Below are positions 13,581-22,622 of a stretch of 30,528 nucleotides of DNA, in pieces; within the stretch, counting starts at the first letter, position 1, and every line of letters begins with the position of its first letter. The stretch comes from a virus. The notes beneath the pieces are model-generated. The model was given only the letters and a program-made list of their open reading frames with translations. It was not told the DNA's origin and made no database searches. A program made the translations under genes and the position numbers. The stretch lies in IMG/VR virus record IMGVR_UViG_3300021378_000103, positions 1 through 30,528 of that record; one strand, written 5' to 3'.

Positions 13581-15275
13581 ATGGTCGGCTCTGCTGATCT
13601 ATTCGCGGCTGGCATCGGGAACCCGCAACAGTCGATTGTTGAAGGGCTTGTTGCGCGAGGAATGCCTCGCACGGCAGCCATCGGCTTTGCGGGCAACTTC
13701 GCCGTTGAAAGCGGCTTCAACCCTGGCATCAACGAGATTTCGCCGTTGGTGCCGGGGTCACGCGGCGGCTTTGGTTTGGCGCAATGGACCGGGCCGCGCC
13801 GCCGTGAATACGAAGCCTTTGCATCGCAAAATGGCCAGCCAATTGATGGGCTTCTGCCGCAACTTGATTTCCTAATGCAGGAACTAAACACGACCGAAGC
13901 GCGGTCGCGTGACAGCATTTACAACGCCCAAACGCCAGAAGAAGCGGCTCGCCTTGTTAGCGATCTGTTTTTGCGCCCAGGCATTCCGCACTTAGACCGC
14001 CGAATTGCAGCGGCGCAAGCCATCGCCAATGGCGAGCAGATCCCCACGGGAGGCCCCATGCAGACATACGCCAGAGCGCCAGCAAGGCCACCAGCAGGGC
14101 AGCGCCCGTTCGAACCGGGTGTGCTTGACCGGGCAACCGGAAGGGCCACCACACCGCCCGCTGACAGCCTCTGGTCGCGCCTGACGGGTCGCGACTTGCC
14201 GGAAGCGTTCCAAGGTCAGCCCGACGTGTTCAGCAACCCTGACGTTTGGCAATCGCTTGCAATGGGTTTGCAGGGCATGACGGTCAACCCCAACGAAGCA
14301 TTTATGGCCGCTATGCAGCAGGGCATCAGCGGGCGGCGTGAAGATCGTGTGCAGTCCGAGGCCATGCAGCGCGAGGAACAGCAGCGGCAGCAGGCGGCGG
14401 CGCAAGAGGCGCAGACAAGGCAGCAGGCGGCGGCATGGCTTGAAAGCATCGGGGCAAACCCTGACATGACGGCAGCGGTAGCTAACGGCTACATGACCAT
14501 TGAAGAAGCTGCCGCGCAGATTACCGACCCGGCAGCAGTAAACACGAATGAGCGGTATCAAGCGGTCGGCGGCAGGTTCTACGACATGCAGCCCGAAGGC
14601 GGTGGTCCGCCTGTTCCGATTGACAACGGCAGTGGCCTTGGGCCTGGCGGCGTCAACCTGACATTTGATCCCGCGACGGGTCGGCTTGAATACAATAGCA
14701 ACGGCGGCGTTGGCGGCGGTGACTTCACCGAGGGTGAAAGCAAAGATGTCGTTTATGTGACAAGGGCGCAGGGTGCGCTTGAGGTTCTGGACGCTGCAAT
14801 TGACGAAGCTGGAACATTGCGGTCGAGCCTCTTGACGGATCGTGGCGACCGTTTGGCCGGGATGCTTCCGATGGGTACTGGCGGCGGGCTTCAAAACCCT
14901 GAGTTCCAAGTCGCACAGCAAGCTGGCGAAGAGTTCTTGCAAGCCATCTTGCGCAAGGACACAGGCGCAGCAATCACGTCTGAGGAGCAGGCGCTCTACG
15001 GCGCAACGTACCTTCCGCAGCCCGGCGATCAACCGGCTGTCTTGGAGGCCAAGCGCCAAGCCCGCATTCGGGCAATTGAAGCCATCAGGGGCGGTCAGCC
15101 GCCGGAAGCTATGATTGCGGCAGAATTGGCTTTGCGCCGCTCTGAAGATCGTGCAGCAGCGACAGGAAGCGGGACAGTCGGTAACGGCGTCACAACGACA
15201 ACCTTGCCGCCCCCGTCTGGCGGTGGTGAGGTCATCGACCTTGGCAACGGCGTGACTATAAGGCAGATCCAATAA
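13581..15275 (+). CDS. Internal virion protein with N-terminal phage tail lysozyme domain
   Basis: The 564-residue protein opens with a phage tail lysozyme domain. Residues 15-85 include GLVARGMPRTAAIGFAGNFA, VESGFNP with probable catalytic E43, and GGFGLAQWTGPRRR (62-74). Pairing and spacing of the Glu and the GxGLAQW motif are those of peptidoglycan-cutting enzymes carried in virions. Residues about 250-290 form a Gln/Glu/Arg-rich coiled coil (MQREEQQRQQAAAQEAQTRQ). The C-terminal part is mixed, with Gly-rich linkers. The role is likely local cell-wall digestion during DNA injection, followed by channel formation with the neighbouring proteins. It starts immediately after the preceding stop and ends in TAATG. 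Confidence 0.85.
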   Translation: MVGSADLFAAGIGNPQQSIVEGLVARGMPRTAAIGFAGNFAVESGFNPGINEISPLVPGSRGGFGLAQWTGPRRREYEAFASQNGQPIDGLLPQLDFLMQELNTTEARSRDSIYNAQTPEEAARLVSDLFLRPGIPHLDRRIAAAQAIANGEQIPTGGPMQTYARAPARPPAGQRPFEPGVLDRATGRATTPPADSLWSRLTGRDLPEAFQGQPDVFSNPDVWQSLAMGLQGMTVNPNEAFMAAMQQGISGRREDRVQSEAMQREEQQRQQAAAQEAQTRQQAAAWLESIGANPDMTAAVANGYMTIEEAAAQITDPAAVNTNERYQAVGGRFYDMQPEGGGPPVPIDNGSGLGPGGVNLTFDPATGRLEYNSNGGVGGGDFTEGESKDVVYVTRAQGALEVLDAAIDEAGTLRSSLLTDRGDRLAGMLPMGTGGGLQNPEFQVAQQAGEEFLQAILRKDTGAAITSEEQALYGATYLPQPGDQPAVLEAKRQARIRAIEAIRGGQPPEAMIAAELALRRSEDRAAATGSGTVGNGVTTTTLPPPSGGGEVIDLGNGVTIRQIQ

Positions 15276-17359
15276 TGGGCGTTTTCCAGTTCACCACGCC
15301 AGACGGTCAAACGTTCGAGATCACCGCACCGGATCAGGAAGCGGCGATTGAGGCGTTTCGCCAGTTCCAGCCACCGACAGGCGGCGTGTCGGTCAACCGA
15401 CCGGCTGCGCAGGAATTGGCGAGCAATCTTGACCGCGTGGCGACGGATACGGCGCGAACCATGCTGGATGGCCTAAACTTCGGCTGGTCGGATAATCTCG
15501 ACGGCATTCGGCGTGGAATTTTGTTCGGCGAAAACACGGACGCCAATGGCGATGTCAGTTTCGGGAATTACGACATCCCAATGGGTGAGCGGTACGCGAA
15601 TATCCGCGATGAACGCAGGGCTGACTTGGCCCAAAGCGCAGAACGCAGCCCGGCGGCAAGTGTGGTCGGCAACATCCTTGGCGGCACGATCCCTTCCACG
15701 CTCATGGCACCAGCGGTCGCCGGTAACGGACTGTTGTCGATGGTGGGGCGAATGGCAGGCATCGGCGGCTTGGAGGGCAGCTTGATCGGCGCGGGGTACG
15801 CCGACGGTGAGAATGTTGGCGACAATGCCATGTGGGGCGGCCTTCTGGGCGCTGCTACAGGCGGCCTAGCTGTTCCGGTGGCTTCGGCTGTCCGGCAGGC
15901 TGGGCGGGCTACAGGTGGCGTCCTGAGTGCCGTCACTGGGCGGGGCAACGAAGCGCGGGCAGGCAATGCCATTGCGCGGGCGTTCAACCGGGCTGGGATG
16001 GACATCCCGACGCTTGAGCGCCGAATGGCGGAAGCGCGAGCCGTTGGCCAAGATATGTATCGACCAATGGATATGGACGCATCTGTTCTCAGCTTGATGA
16101 ATGGCGTCATTCGTCAGCCGAGCGAGGCGCAAGACTACGCAAGGGCATTTGTGGACCTGCGCAACTCAGGCTCCGGTCAGCGTGTTGCCAATCAAATTGC
16201 TGACGCGACAGGCGTTTCCGAAACTGCCGCGCAGACACTTCAGCGCCTTACACAAGCCCGCCGCGAGACAGCAAAGCAGCTTTATGATCGGGCCGCGCAG
16301 ACATCTGGACCAGTCCAGGTTGATAACGCTCTTGCCCTCATTGATAACCGCCTTGCGTTGATGGCAAATGATGCCGGGATCGAAGGCGACGCCGTTGACC
16401 AGATGTTTAGGCGGTTTCGGGCGCGGCTTGCAGGTGAAACGCCAGACGGCAGCAATGTCATGCTGTCAGATCCGCAGCGGGTCACCGGTGTTTTCCGTCA
16501 GGTCGGCGACGCCATTGACAAGGCAACCCTGGAAAATCAAGGGTATCAGGTTGAGCAATTGACCGCACTCAAGCAAGCGTTGATGGACGCCTTAACTGAC
16601 GCATCGGATGACTTCCGCATTGCCAACAACACCTATCGGGAAATGTCTGCGCCGATTGACGCATTGGCAGAGGGCCGCGCCGCGCTCGCCCCAAGGGCCA
16701 GGTATGAGGACCAAGCCCGCACATTCTCAACGATGACACGTGAAGAACAGGCGGCGTTTACCTCTGGCTTGCAGGACACCATTTTTGGGCGGATTGAGCG
16801 TCAGCCAGTCGGGAGCACGACCGTTGCAAGGAATGTGACTGACATCCCGCAGACTACAAACCTTCTGAGGATGGCAACCAACTCGCAGCGGGCTGGACCT
16901 AACATCCCCGCGCCTGCGTCAAGCGGCGGTTTCATGGATGACTTGCAGAGATACCTTGCAGAAACAAAAGACCCTGGGCCTGGCTTGTTCGGACAGCTTG
17001 CCCGTGAGCGCCAAATGGAACGAGCAACCGATGTGTTGACGGGCGGGTCTCGCACGGCCAACAACCTTGCCGATCAAGTGGACACCGCTGAAGGGGCCAT
17101 CATGGCCGGTGCTAGAGCGGCACAGTCGCCAACCCGTGCAGCCGTTGACGCGGTTGTTGCCGCTCTTGGCAACGCTGCGCAGGGTCGGGACGAAGCAACG
17201 CGGGCAATCATTGCGCGGGCATTGCTTGCAGAAGATCCGGTCGCCGCGCTGCGTCCACTTGTCACCAAGGCCAACGCGACTGAGCGCGGTCAGCGGGCTA
17301 TCGAAGGCATTATCCGGCAGGCAGCCCAACAGGGCCGCATTGCCATGACGGCACCGTAA
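15275..17359 (+). CDS. Large internal virion / DNA ejection protein
   Basis: The 694-residue protein has an N-terminal beta segment MGVFQFTTPDGQTFEITAPD followed by QEAAIEAFRQF, which I recognise from many podovirus ejection proteins. Residues about 125-215 are Gly/Ala-rich and hydrophobic with repeated glycines (SVVGNILGGTIPSTLMAPAV, MWGGLLGAATGGLAVPVAS), suggesting glycine-zipper-like membrane helices. The long C-terminal two thirds is helical and polar (TETAAQTLQRLTQARRET-like segments). This architecture suits a protein that leaves the capsid, inserts in the envelope, and helps form the DNA conduit. It is coupled to the lysozyme gene by a one-base overlap. No enzymatic motif is visible. 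Confidence 0.75.
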   Translation: MGVFQFTTPDGQTFEITAPDQEAAIEAFRQFQPPTGGVSVNRPAAQELASNLDRVATDTARTMLDGLNFGWSDNLDGIRRGILFGENTDANGDVSFGNYDIPMGERYANIRDERRADLAQSAERSPAASVVGNILGGTIPSTLMAPAVAGNGLLSMVGRMAGIGGLEGSLIGAGYADGENVGDNAMWGGLLGAATGGLAVPVASAVRQAGRATGGVLSAVTGRGNEARAGNAIARAFNRAGMDIPTLERRMAEARAVGQDMYRPMDMDASVLSLMNGVIRQPSEAQDYARAFVDLRNSGSGQRVANQIADATGVSETAAQTLQRLTQARRETAKQLYDRAAQTSGPVQVDNALALIDNRLALMANDAGIEGDAVDQMFRRFRARLAGETPDGSNVMLSDPQRVTGVFRQVGDAIDKATLENQGYQVEQLTALKQALMDALTDASDDFRIANNTYREMSAPIDALAEGRAALAPRARYEDQARTFSTMTREEQAAFTSGLQDTIFGRIERQPVGSTTVARNVTDIPQTTNLLRMATNSQRAGPNIPAPASSGGFMDDLQRYLAETKDPGPGLFGQLARERQMERATDVLTGGSRTANNLADQVDTAEGAIMAGARAAQSPTRAAVDAVVAALGNAAQGRDEATRAIIARALLAEDPVAALRPLVTKANATERGQRAIEGIIRQAAQQGRIAMTAP

Positions 17360-17569
17360 TTAAAGCGGTCTGTGGGTGATTAGAACGTAGGCCACAAAGC
17401 CCAACGGGACGATTGCCGAAAACCAGAACAGAAACGGCAAGTCGCGGGGATCTCGCCCCTCGCGTTCTTCTTTCAAAACTCGCCAGCAAAAGAAGATCAG
17501 AAGCGCGGTGAACCCGTTTCCGATGATGCTTCCGGCTGCGCTGACAAGGATGGGATCAAACGGGTCCAT
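17360..17569 (-). CDS. Reverse-strand two-helix membrane protein, holin candidate
   Basis: The 69-residue product has two predicted membrane helices, about residues 7-29 (ILVSAAGSIIGNGFTALLIF) and 47-65 (FLFWFSAIVPLGFVAYVLIT). They are joined by a charged loop, KEEREGRDPRD. This is the size and layout of class II holins. The start at 17569 gives a clean N-terminus; a longer version from 17635 would overlap the portal start. It fills the only gap in the virion operon, convergent with the ejection gene (stops directly abutting) and divergent from the portal gene, so it needs its own promoter or antisense expression. Holin function is inferred; it could instead be a superinfection or envelope protein. 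Confidence 0.7.
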   Translation of the reverse strand: MDPFDPILVSAAGSIIGNGFTALLIFFCWRVLKEEREGRDPRDLPFLFWFSAIVPLGFVAYVLITHRPL

Positions 17570-17613
17570 CCGCCCAAAATACACCTTCCGGCCCCGCCTT
17601 TCAAGGATTTCCC

Positions 17614-19749
17614 ATGCAACCGAAAAAGCTGTCAAAAGACCAGATCCAAAGCAGCCTTACACAGGCGGTTGAGGCGGCGGTTGACTTCATCGAAAGTGAA
17701 ATCGCGCCGGATCGGATCAGGGCGCAACAGTATGTGGACGGCAAGTCTGCGATTGCATACGAGGAAGGCCGGTCCAAGGTCGTGGCGACCAAGTGCCGTG
17801 ATACCTTGCGGGCAATCAAGCCGGTCCTGATGCGGGTTTTCATGCAGTCAGACAAGCCGGTCGAATTCACACCGCGCAGACCTGATGCCGTGGCGGCCGC
17901 CGAGCAGGCGACGGCATATGCTCAAGTCGTGTTCGAGCGCAACGGCGGCTTTCAAATGCTGGACGATGTGTTCCATGACGCTTTGGTCAAGAAGGTAGGC
18001 ATCAACAAGGTTTATTTCGACGAAACAGAGCGCGTCGAGATTGATGAGTATTCCAACCTTGATGAAGAAATGGTGCAGTTTCTTCTGTCAGATCCTGAAA
18101 TCGAGGTGCTTGAGCAAGAAGAAATCCCAGGCGAGGGCGAACCAACCCCGGCAATCGGTGAGGATGGCCAGCCACAAGTCGGGCCGGACGGTCTGCCAGT
18201 CATGTTGCCGCCGCCGTCAACGTACCGCTTGAAGGTGTCCCGCGTCGATACTGACGGCGAAATCAAGTTTCTGTCCATCGCGCCGGAAGATTTCTTCGTT
18301 GATCGGTCTGCGAGTTCCTTGGAAGACTGCTTTGTTTGCGGCCATTCGTCGGAAAAGCGGGTCGGCGATCTTGTCCAGATGGGCTTTGACTTTGAAGAGG
18401 TGTTCAAGCTGGCAGGCGTGGACACTGACGGCACCGACACAGAAGAAGAAATCACTCGCACCGGTTGGGATGATGCAGGCGAGGACGAGGGCAGCATTGA
18501 CCCGTCCATGCGCCGGGTGAAGCTGACCGAAGCCTACATGCGGATGGACATTGAAGGCACCGGCATTCCCCGGCTCTACAAATTCATCTGCGCTGGCACT
18601 GGTTACGAAATCCTCGACTATGAGTTGTGCGACATGGTGCCGTTCGCCGTGTTCGAGGTTGACCCAGAGCCGCACACATTCTTTGGCCGGTCATTGGTGG
18701 AAATCATTGAAGAGGACCAGGATGCGGGCACGTCGCTTCTGCGCGGCCTTCTCGACAGTTTGAGCATGATGAACAACCCCCGCGTTGCTGCTGTGGAAAG
18801 CATGGTAAACATGTCTGACCTTCTGAACAACGAGGTCGGCGGCGTCATTCGGGTAAAGCAACCCGGCATGTTGCAGGAGTTCAGCATTGGCAACGCGGCC
18901 AGCGCGGCATTGCCCGCCATGCAGTTCTTTGACGAAGCTGTCAGGGCCAAGACAGGCGTTACCGGTGCGTCAATGGGCATGGACGCCAATGCCCTGCAAT
19001 CGCAGACGGCGGCGGGTGTCAACGCGGCTGTGCAGGCGGCATCCGCCACGGCTGAATTGATTGCCCGGCATCTGGCCGAAGGCGGCATGAAACAGACCTT
19101 CAAGCTGATTGCGGCCTTGGCCCGCCAGCATCCGCAGCCTGACGAAATGATGCAGATCAACGGCCAGTTTGTGCCGGTCGATCCGCGTTCTTGGTCAATG
19201 GCGCTGGACCTGCGCACCAACGTTGGCCTTGGCACTGGCAAGCACGAAGAGCGGATGGCAATCCTTGGCCAGACGCTACAAACGCAGCAAGCCATTTTGC
19301 AGCAGTTGGGGCCGGGTAACGGCCTGGTCGGCCTGTCCAATGTCCGCGCCACGCTTGTAGACATCCTCAAGCTAGCGGGCATTCACAACGGCGACCGGTA
19401 CTACATGCTGATGACGCCTGAGATCGAGCAGCAGATGGCCCAAGCGGCTGCACAGGCGGCGCAGCAGGCCCCACAAGACCCGAACATGGCCCTTGTGCAG
19501 GTTGAGCAGCAGAAGGCCCAGAGCAAGGCCCAGAACGACCAAATGAAGTTGCAAATGGACGGCCAGAAAATGATGGCCGAAATGCAGTTGAAGGCGCAGC
19601 AGGCCGCTGCCGCCGATGACTTGGCGCGGGATAAAATGGAACAGGAAATGGCGTTCAAGGCCGCCGAGTTCCTGGGCCGCTACGGCATCAACCTGAACGT
19701 TGATGAAGTCCGGCAGCAGATGATGATGCCGAGGGGTGGCTCGTTTTGA
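17614..19749 (+). CDS. Portal protein (P22/SU10 type)
   Basis: The 711-residue protein is preceded by AAGGA and has the features of long podovirus portals. There is an N-terminal helical wing (VEAAVDFIESEIAPDRIRAQ, with YEEGRSKVVATKCRDT) and an acidic insertion around residues 150-200. The clip/stem region includes VDPEPHTFFGRSLVEIIEED, DAGTSLLRGLLDSLSMMNNP and GVIRVKQPGM. A long Gln/Ala/Met-rich C-terminal coiled coil (about residues 610-690) fits a barrel. Twelve copies would form the ring through which DNA enters and leaves, contacted by TerL and the adaptor. The end overlaps the next TTG start as TTGA. Confidence 0.92.
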   Translation: MQPKKLSKDQIQSSLTQAVEAAVDFIESEIAPDRIRAQQYVDGKSAIAYEEGRSKVVATKCRDTLRAIKPVLMRVFMQSDKPVEFTPRRPDAVAAAEQATAYAQVVFERNGGFQMLDDVFHDALVKKVGINKVYFDETERVEIDEYSNLDEEMVQFLLSDPEIEVLEQEEIPGEGEPTPAIGEDGQPQVGPDGLPVMLPPPSTYRLKVSRVDTDGEIKFLSIAPEDFFVDRSASSLEDCFVCGHSSEKRVGDLVQMGFDFEEVFKLAGVDTDGTDTEEEITRTGWDDAGEDEGSIDPSMRRVKLTEAYMRMDIEGTGIPRLYKFICAGTGYEILDYELCDMVPFAVFEVDPEPHTFFGRSLVEIIEEDQDAGTSLLRGLLDSLSMMNNPRVAAVESMVNMSDLLNNEVGGVIRVKQPGMLQEFSIGNAASAALPAMQFFDEAVRAKTGVTGASMGMDANALQSQTAAGVNAAVQAASATAELIARHLAEGGMKQTFKLIAALARQHPQPDEMMQINGQFVPVDPRSWSMALDLRTNVGLGTGKHEERMAILGQTLQTQQAILQQLGPGNGLVGLSNVRATLVDILKLAGIHNGDRYYMLMTPEIEQQMAQAAAQAAQQAPQDPNMALVQVEQQKAQSKAQNDQMKLQMDGQKMMAEMQLKAQQAAAADDLARDKMEQEMAFKAAEFLGRYGINLNVDEVRQQMMMPRGGSF

Positions 19750-21164
19750 AGCTATCGGATCTAGGGTTTTTCAACACGCCAGTGGGGGCGCGTCCCGTCT
19801 TGGGAATGCGCAACGAATTGGGCGACCCTGTGTATCGGGATGTCGGCGGCAACACGTTTGACGTGATGCCCAACCCGGCCCCGCCCGGCCCCGGCCTGAT
19901 TGACGCAATCATGGGCGTTGTGTCTGACCCTATGCCGACGCTGCGGGCTTTGCCTCGTGGGTTGCTTGATGCGGCTGTCAGTGCTGGCACAGCGCCCGCA
20001 AGGGCGGCTAGGGGCGAGCCTGTGACCTATGGGGATGCCTTTGACACGGCGGGCTTGGCATTTATGGGCAGCGCGGGCGGGCTGGCTCCTGCGGAGGCGC
20101 TGACATCCGGCATACCGTGGCGCGAAAGGCTTGAAAGTTCTATTCCGCGTGCATGGCTCGACTCAAAGTATGACCGCGATAACTGGCATCCGATTTCCAG
20201 TGTGTCGTCAAACAGGACTGACCTTGATGCGGTCCACGAGCCAACAGGCACGCTATCGCCAGAACAGCTTTTGCAACTGGATGACATCCTCAACAGCACC
20301 TTAATTCCAGCATACGGCGACAGAACCGCCGCCGGTGTAAACGTGCAGGGCGTTGGCGATCTGAGATATTCTGACCCCGTCAGATCCCTTGGCGGCGCTG
20401 ACTTCATGAGGGAACAGGGTACTGGCCTTTGGGCGAACGCCGGAACACCGGCCCGCTCTTTGGCCAGAAACGCGCAGCGCGTTCTTGAGGATGGCGGCGA
20501 CCCATTGATGGCATTTACTGCAATGGGCGCTCAGAGTGGCGACTTCAGCACAATGATGGCGCGGTCAATACTAAACCAGATTGATCCAGATCGAATGGAC
20601 CCTGCGGCAGTCGCCCGATTTGATGAAAGAGTGCGGAGCCAGGTGCCTTCGTTTGAGGGGCTGACTGCGCCAGACTTGGAGCGTCGGCTGTTTGATGGCC
20701 ACACTGGGTCGCAACGGTGGCAGATGTGGCAGGAAATGGACAAGGCTGCGTATCGCGACGCGGGGCTACCTGATGTCGGCTTGGCCCGACGCGCCATAAC
20801 AGATCCGAGGCAGTTGGACGCGACGCCCTTCGACACCGGACTGACGATTGGCCGGATGAACGGCGAAGTAATCCCGCCAGGGCGGGCAGCAGTCGAACAT
20901 CCATCCTATAATACGCAGCTTGGCGGCGATTACATCGGAGGCATCACGCCGTTGCCCGGCCCGATAGTTTGGCGTGACTTCTTTGAGACCCGCCGAAATG
21001 CTGGAGCCTCTCCGGGCGCTGATCAAAAGTCATTTATGGGACTGTCATCCAATATGACGCAAGTTGTAGATCAGCAGATGATTGATGAGGCCAATGAGCT
21101 TGCCGAATACCTTAGAGGGATGAACGATCCGACTTCTCCGCTTCGGCTATGGCAGCGTCAATAA
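19746..21164 (+). CDS. Large uncharacterised virion-region protein
   Basis: The 472-residue product starts at TTG 19746, forming a TTGA overlap with the portal stop. The N-terminal third is Pro/Gly/Ala-rich (NPAPPGPGLIDAIMGVVSDP), with a weakly hydrophobic GLAFMGSAGGLAPAEALTSG near residue 105. The remainder is polar and mixed alpha/beta, for example SLARNAQRVLEDGGDPLMAF and TAMGAQSGDFSTMMARSILN. I do not recognise a family. The hydrophobic Gly-rich N-terminus and location suggest another internal virion protein or a polyvalent injected protein. Its last 53 bases overlap the reverse-strand gene at 21112-21324. Confidence 0.75.
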   Translation: MKLSDLGFFNTPVGARPVLGMRNELGDPVYRDVGGNTFDVMPNPAPPGPGLIDAIMGVVSDPMPTLRALPRGLLDAAVSAGTAPARAARGEPVTYGDAFDTAGLAFMGSAGGLAPAEALTSGIPWRERLESSIPRAWLDSKYDRDNWHPISSVSSNRTDLDAVHEPTGTLSPEQLLQLDDILNSTLIPAYGDRTAAGVNVQGVGDLRYSDPVRSLGGADFMREQGTGLWANAGTPARSLARNAQRVLEDGGDPLMAFTAMGAQSGDFSTMMARSILNQIDPDRMDPAAVARFDERVRSQVPSFEGLTAPDLERRLFDGHTGSQRWQMWQEMDKAAYRDAGLPDVGLARRAITDPRQLDATPFDTGLTIGRMNGEVIPPGRAAVEHPSYNTQLGGDYIGGITPLPGPIVWRDFFETRRNAGASPGADQKSFMGLSSNMTQVVDQQMIDEANELAEYLRGMNDPTSPLRLWQRQ

Positions 21165-21324
21165 GAAGTTCAATATTTCCTGAGATAACCTTTGCGACCC
21201 CTTCGGCACCGTCAACGTCCTGTTTTGACGCCAATTCGATCAGTTCAAATAGCATCATTGGGATTGCAGCGCCTAGCCGCTCGAGCCGCTCTGCGTCGCG
21301 AAGCAGGGGGATTTCGTCTTCCAT
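21112..21324 (-). CDS. Reverse-strand small acidic protein
   Basis: The 70-residue product is acidic and almost all helical (LRDAERLERLGAAIPMMLFE, then LIELASKQDVDGAEGVAKVI). On the reverse strand its ATG is preceded by GGAGG with a 5-base spacer, the best ribosome binding site in the neighbourhood and strong evidence that it is real. It is convergent with the large gene ending at 21164 and overlaps it by 53 bases. The function is unknown. A small antagonist of a host protein, an antitoxin-like partner or an assembly regulator are possible. It is the second reverse-strand gene in an otherwise forward operon. Confidence 0.75.
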   Translation of the reverse strand: MEDEIPLLRDAERLERLGAAIPMMLFELIELASKQDVDGAEGVAKVISGNIELLIDAAIAEAEKSDRSSL

Positions 21325-21356
21325 ATCAACCTCCAAGATAGACGTTAATCCTATCA

Positions 21357-21380
21357 TTTCTGGATCATTTTAGCCAGAAA
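21357..21380. promoter_or_regulatory. 7-bp inverted repeat between divergent small genes
   Basis: TTTCTGG (21357-21363) and CCAGAAA (21374-21380) are perfect complements around a 10-base loop, in the AT-rich gap between the reverse-strand gene starting at 21324 and the forward gene at 21393. The right arm runs into the A-rich ribosome binding site (AAAAGGA). It could be an operator for the divergent pair or an RNA hairpin affecting access to the forward start. It lacks a U-tract in either direction. Confidence 0.4.
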
Positions 21381-21392
21381 AAAGGACCACCA

Positions 21393-21641
21393 ATGTCAGA
21401 CATCAAACGGCGGGCCACTGAGGCCCGAACGCTCCTGAGCGATCCATCCCTTTCGGATGTGCTGAACGAAATCAGGGAAGACGCCATCGCGGCGTTCCTG
21501 ACGAGTGGCGGAAACGCCGAGCAGATGACCGCAGCATATCAAGACGTGCAAGCGGTCCAAACCATCCTCGACGCCCTGCAACGCCGGATCACGGCACAGG
21601 AAATCGCGGATAAAAAGGATCAGCACCGTGTCAACGACTGA
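21393..21641 (+). CDS. Small helical head-assembly region protein
   Basis: The 82-residue protein is preceded by an A-rich AAGGA and lies directly before the scaffold gene, whose GTG start it overlaps by 14 bases. The sequence is helical throughout (VLNEIREDAIAAFLTSGGNA, then EQMTAAYQDVQAVQTILDAL) with a basic N-terminus. Similar short helical proteins lie between portal and scaffold in many podoviruses and are thought to aid head assembly, but no function is established here. Confidence 0.8.
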   Translation: MSDIKRRATEARTLLSDPSLSDVLNEIREDAIAAFLTSGGNAEQMTAAYQDVQAVQTILDALQRRITAQEIADKKDQHRVND

Positions 21642-22611
21642 GCAACTTTCGGGCGAAAGCCAAGAGATTGACGCCTTTCTGGTGTCAGAAGAAATCGAAG
21701 CCGAGACGGACGAGGGGAACGCAGAAGAAGCGCCCGAAGACGAGGAAGCGGACACCGCCGAGGATGAGGCGGAAGTAGAAGCCGATGACCCCGACGAAGG
21801 CGAAGAAGCCGACGAAGGGGAGGAGGACGACGCCGAAGACGAAGAAGCCGACGAAGAGCCGGACGAAGCCGAGGAACTGATTGCTGTCAAGGTTGACGGT
21901 GAAGAGGTCAAGGTCACGCTGGAACAACTCAAAAGCGGGTATTCGGGACAAGCGAAAATCCAGAAGGGTTTGCAGGAAGTCGCGGCCAAACGCAAAGAGG
22001 CCGAGGCACTACAAAGCGCCCTACAAGCCGCCCAGGAACAATTCTTGGGATTGGTTGAGCAAGTCCAGCGCAACGGGGTGATGCGGCCACCGCAAGCCCC
22101 CGATCCGAACCTGGCGAACACTGACCCCGCTGCGTATGTGCGCCAACGCGCCCAATACGATGCACGGCTTGGCCAGTATCAGCAGCAACAGGCTCAGATC
22201 CAGCACCAGCAACGACAGAAAACCGAGGCCGAAAATCAAGCGCGTGCTGCATATTTGCAGGAACAGGCGATTGAATTGCAACGTGCCGTCCCAGAGTTTT
22301 CCGACCCGCAAAAGGCGGAGGAAATGCGTCAGAACATGACGCGGACGGCGACCGAGCATTATGGGCTGACGGAAGACCTGATCAACGGCATCGACGATGC
22401 CCGTGTTCTCAGGGTTCTGGCCGATGCAACGCGCTATCGGATGCTCAAGAAGTCCGCACCGGCTGCGAAAAAGCAGGAACCGAAACGGACAGTCAAGCCA
22501 GCAGCGCGGCGACCCGAAAAGGCAGGCCAAAAGTCTGCCGATCTCTTGAAGCGGGCAGCAAAGACCCAATCGCCAGACGATTGGGAACGGTTGCTCATGA
22601 CCCCTGATTAA
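21628..22611 (+). CDS. Capsid scaffolding protein
   Basis: The 327-residue protein starts at GTG 21628 after AAAAAGGA. Residues about 20-84 are almost wholly Glu, Asp and Ala (long runs such as EEADEGEEDDAEDEEADEEP). Residues 84-110 hold a small beta/helix motif (IAVKVDGEEVKVTLEQLKSG). Residues 110-205 form a Gln/Ala-rich helix likely to be coiled coil. The C-terminus is basic (KKQEPKRTVKPAARRPEKAG), the usual coat-binding end of scaffolds. Being immediately upstream of the major capsid gene and highly charged, it fits a protein that templates prohead assembly and leaves before packaging. Confidence 0.92.
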   Translation: MSTTEQLSGESQEIDAFLVSEEIEAETDEGNAEEAPEDEEADTAEDEAEVEADDPDEGEEADEGEEDDAEDEEADEEPDEAEELIAVKVDGEEVKVTLEQLKSGYSGQAKIQKGLQEVAAKRKEAEALQSALQAAQEQFLGLVEQVQRNGVMRPPQAPDPNLANTDPAAYVRQRAQYDARLGQYQQQQAQIQHQQRQKTEAENQARAAYLQEQAIELQRAVPEFSDPQKAEEMRQNMTRTATEHYGLTEDLINGIDDARVLRVLADATRYRMLKKSAPAAKKQEPKRTVKPAARRPEKAGQKSADLLKRAAKTQSPDDWERLLMTPD

Positions 22612-22622
22612 GGAGCCTTTCA

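Noticed and set aside
13992-15272. Long reverse-strand ORF of 426 codons opposite the lysozyme-bearing virion gene.
   Set aside because: Cys/Arg/His/Leu-rich antisense shadow without domains or ribosome binding site.
21685-21951. Reverse-strand ORF very rich in Phe, Val and Leu, resembling a multi-pass membrane protein.
   Set aside because: It is the complement of the Glu/Asp-rich part of the scaffold gene: GAA/GAC codons read as Phe/Val on the other strand.
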